NCBI GenBank assembly: GCA_033439265.1
Contig: JAVTVX010000027.1
Location: 12,353,001-12,417,000 of the forward strand
From: Dillenia suffruticosa
Taxonomy: Eukaryota > Streptophyta > Magnoliopsida > Dilleniales > Dilleniaceae
DNA: 64,000 nucleotides
Direction: 5' to 3'
Shown: in pieces, positions 60,930 to 64,000 of the stretch
Layout: every line of letters begins with the position of its first letter
How positions within the stretch are numbered: position 1 is the stretch's first letter
Position numbers and translations under genes: made by a program
The notes under the pieces: model-generated
What the model saw: the letters and a program-made list of their open reading frames with translations, nothing else
The model's database searches: none
Told to the model about the DNA's origin: nothing

Positions 60930-63840
60930 ACTAAACCCAATGATTCCTTATCTCACAAAGGAATCTCTCACAACGGGTTTTCTGAAGAGATCAGCTCTCA
61001 TGCTGTATGTCAAGGTGTACTTAGATGTCACAATACCCTTCTCGGTAATTTCTCTCACAAAGTGATCTTCGGTATCAATGTGTTTGGCTTTGCTATTACA
61101 CTTAGGGTCTCAATTGTTGACAGTGTCGGTCTGACTATCACAATAATCATCACTAACCTCCCACTATCTGTCACGACCCCTAAGTCTTCCAGAAAATTTC
61201 TGAAGCCAACCATTCTCATGAACTGCAATTGAGAATACTACAAGCTCTGTCTCTATCGTAAATAGAGATATACAGGTTCTCTTCTTACTGCTCTAAGAAG
61301 ATAAAACCTTTTGCGTTTATTCAGATCACTACTCTCAGTCAGTATCTGAATCCCAGACGCAAATTACCTCATCCGTAACACATGGAGAGGTCCGCAGTTC
61401 AAATGAGATATTTCAGAATCCTTTTTCATTGCTCTACAGTGATCCCTTCTAGGATTCTATTAATACCTACTCACCAGATCGACCATATGTATGCCTCATC
61501 GCATACATCAAACTATATAGCGCATGTGTAAACCTCATCGCATATAAACGTCTGGTCATGTATGCCATATCGCATATATCAAACTGTATATCACACGTGT
61601 ATACCTCATCTCCCTTATTTTTTTATAAATTCTAGGGCATGTGTCAAGATTCAGATCTTTTTACCTTTAGCGATAAGAGTATCTTTTAGGTTGTGTTCGT
61701 TATTCTCGAAATGCTTAAGAATCTACCTGATGTAAAACTCTTGTTAAAGAGTCAACACCATTCTCAAGCGATCCCTATGGATCCAAAATCTGAGAATGAA
61801 CTAAAACCTCATAACCATGTTACAATGGTCATTGGATACTCTCTGTTGTTCCCAGCCAACAGAATGTCACCTACATATGCGAACATGCTCATAAAGGAGT
61901 CATTGGGACGTATCAGATATATGCAATGATCCTACTCGATCATTACAAAACCATAAGATATCACATTTTCGTGAAATCTCAAGCGCCGCTGTCTAGATGA
62001 TGGCTTAAGGTCGTATTTTGATTTCTAAAATCAATAGACCATATCCACCTGATCTACTAGAACGAACCCAGAGGGATGCTCCATGTAAATCGCCTCATCT
62101 ATACTTCCGATACGAAAGTGGTCTTTACGTCCTTGTGATGTGACTCCTGATCCATGTTCGTGACAATCGCTGAAAGATAAACGGATCAAGATAAATTGGA
62201 CTATGATTCCTCGATAGTCCACCCCTCAGTCTAAGTATAACCCTTGGTTACTAGACGGGTCCTTTACCTCTTCATCAATCCGTTAACCTTTATCTTGATT
62301 TTGGGAGAACCTACTTGTTCCCAATAGTCATTCCGCCCTCAGGCTAATCAACTAGGTCCCAGACCCCATTGATTCTCATCAATTCTTTCTCTTCATTTAT
62401 GGCCTTTAATAAACGGTATTTTGCATCTTTTGCAAAACTCTCGAGAGCCTCTCGGACCGTTTTAGATTTCTCATCATCCTCTAGAGTCACAACGAGAGTC
62501 TCACCCTCAATCGAGAAACAACGTTTAAATACGCATTCTCGACACTCTTAGGAGGAGAGAAAAAATCTTTACCTCTTGATGGATCGCTCCCACTGAGATC
62601 AAGATCCGTAGTGGATTCTTGTATCCCGCCGCTGGGCTCCTTGAACCGTTAGGCTCAACCATCGCATAAAAGGTAAGGTCCAAATTGATTTCTCCTCTCT
62701 TGGGGAAATCATTCTCAAGAAATATGGTATTACGAAACTCAATTTCGATTATAGTACCGTTTGTATTCGCTTATGAACACGTATTTTCTCGCGGGTCTAA
62801 CTCACCGTGTGAATGCAAAAAAATCGTGGCACAACCCCATAACCTCAAGTGGCTAAGGTCAGGCTGCCTCCCTGTCCAAAGCTCAATGGGGAACTGACTA
62901 ATAGTCAGTAGTCTCGTAAAACTCTTCTCGAAACAGAGCCCCATGTGTAGTTTAGACGAACACTTGCGTTCTCGGTCGGTCCTGAGAGTCTCTACTCTCA
63001 TATCTAACTGATTCTTTATCTCGCTTATGAAACTTCTGAAGCAGTCTGATGCCTCAGACTTGTGCGAAATCAGATAGATGAACCGAAACACACGTAAGCA
63101 TTTATAATTATCTACACAACTCCATTTCCGGCTCTCATGCTCATAAAACCACTAGAAAAAGAAGACACAATGGTCTAATTGCAATGGAGTCCCAGCTCTC
63201 ATTGCATTACCAAATGGTTTTCTCGTCATTTTACCGGCTAGGCAAAACTCACATACGGGTAACTCGAATATGGTCAGCGGGTCCTATAAACCTCTCGCTA
63301 CTAACCGATTTATCATCTTTTACCCCATGTGTCTAAGTCTACTATGTCATTCATTTACATCATCATCTACGCAATCAGATGTAAAGACAATAGTAGAACG
63401 ACAAGAAACCATTAGAAGGAGTAGCACCCAATGCATACATTCCATCGTGGATTAAAACCAGAATAATTTAGAAAATTGTCGTATTAAAAGAAAGGAATAA
63501 TTTCATGCATATCCTAGTCAATTTTAGACAAGGTACTAATTGTAGATCCGTCGAATGCCTACAGTATTAAGAACGTCATGGCAAGTGTCATTCCCTCTGA
63601 CAATCACAAATGCTCTGTCCTTAACGTAAATCCTCCAAACTCAAGGATTCATTTGACGGATTACGCACTCCTATCTCGAGTTACGTGGTCGGTTGCTCCT
63701 GATTTCAAAGAAGATAAATCAGCGAGTATTATAGTGAATGAGACAAATCTCAAACCACATAAAGAAGAAGGATATTTATTTCTACTCGTCACACTCACGA
63801 GCGAAATGACCAAATCTACCTCAAACGTAGCAATTTCTTT
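60930..63840 (-). pseudogene. Copia gag-pol remnant: zinc knuckle, protease, integrase, RT, RNase H
   Basis: Minus strand, in order. The Gag zinc knuckle is at 63832-63791 (CYV, then GRFGHFAREC, with TGA in place of the second Cys). The protease at about 63706-63540 has SGATDHVTRDRSA. The pre-integrase zinc region is at about 63440-63230 (ELPVCEFCLAGKM spacing). The integrase relic at 63091-62771 has FIYLISHKSEASDCF and ELWTGRQPDLSHLRLWGC. RT spans about 62450-61700 (EEKELMRINGVWDLVD; IDEAIYMEHPSGFVLVDQVD). The RNase H end is at about 61230-60930 (FVREITEKGIVTSKY; ADLFRKPVV). Stops and frameshifts are frequent throughout, and part of the integrase catalytic core seems missing. Confidence 0.85.
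61488..61615. repeat. Two-copy direct repeat, about 71-bp period
   Basis: ATGTATGCC...ATCGCATAYATCAAACTRTATA...GTGTAWACCTCATC appears near 61488 and again near 61559. It lies in the copia RT-to-RNase H interval and has no coding counterpart, so it is probably a local duplication after decay. CATATCGCATAT also occurs near 60640. Confidence 0.5.
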
Positions 63841-64000
63841 GGTCTAATCAAATTTCTTCTTCTTGCGTTCTTGTACCTCGTTGTCGGTTTTCTCGGATGA
63901 TTTTTATTACCTAGATCTCGAGTCTTGTTCGCATGCTTATGCTATTGGCTTAGCACCAGGGAAGTCCTTACTCGACTCCTCTGAATAAGCATGACTCGAG

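Larger units (their letters stand above)
59273..64000 (-). mobile_element. Ty1/copia LTR retrotransposon IV, 3' part, decayed
   Basis: Minus-strand element running off the right edge. Copia order (zinc knuckle, protease, integrase, RT, RNase H) is clear from 63840 down to about 60930, then about 1.1 kb of 3' untranslated sequence, a typical copia purine tract and an LTR. The 5' LTR lies outside the window, so the target duplication cannot be checked; its left copy would be TGATT (59268-59272). Confidence 0.85.

Overview
The window looks like transposon-rich nuclear DNA of a flowering plant, probably a eudicot. Reasons are the Tekay-type chromodomain Ty3/gypsy retrotransposons, CACTA (En/Spm) DNA transposons, a Ty1/copia element, tRNA-Met primer-binding sites, AT-rich spacers and plant-style GT-AG introns. 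I found no host gene that I would defend. Nearly everything recognisable is a mobile element or a relic of one. All calls come from reading the sequence; no database search was possible.

Layout. 1-5465: part of a CACTA element on the minus strand. It has a nearly open tnp2 transposase (two in-frame stops), a GC-rich stretch, an array of 31-bp units that are each a palindrome, and a 797-bp CACTA-ended segment (4669-5465). 5466-6562: spacer with two small minisatellites. 6563-17000: Ty3/gypsy Tekay element I, plus strand, decayed, with 2.6-2.7 kb LTRs and a perfect target-site duplication (TSD) GTAGA. 17054-27612: related decayed element II, plus strand, inserted only 48 bp from the TSD of element I (TSD ATTGT/ATTAT). 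27613-28610: a short leader-like stretch, then a minus-strand RNase H/integrase-N relic of a different gypsy lineage.

29025-57092: a giant CACTA element (B) of about 28 kb. It has matching CACTAYAAAA ends and subterminal repeats. On the minus strand it carries a TnpA-like gene (PF03004 type), a TnpD/tnp2 gene with DUF4218 and DUF4216 regions, and a gene resembling 'putative plant transposon protein'. On the plus strand it carries an intron-containing Ulp1/C48-like protease gene. All are broken, and the tnp2 core is deleted. A young, intact Tekay element III (29637-40519, minus strand, TSD ATCAC, LTRs about 98-99% alike where compared, intact gag and pol ORFs) sits inside its left subterminal repeats.

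57093-59272: spacer with a long (CT)n tract. 59273-64000: 3' part of a decayed Ty1/copia element on the minus strand (LTR, polypurine tract, RNase H, RT, integrase, protease, Gag zinc knuckle), running off the window.

The most interesting signal: in all three Tekay elements the gag frame and the protease frame are separated at the same point by 246-355 bp bounded by GT...AG. In intact element III, removing it would fuse gag and pol in frame and bypass two stop codons. This suggests that these retrotransposons use a spliced gag-pol junction, with unspliced RNA giving Gag alone. Other leads are dense W-box-like palindromes in the LTRs of element I, the palindromic array, and repeat families shared across CACTA B.
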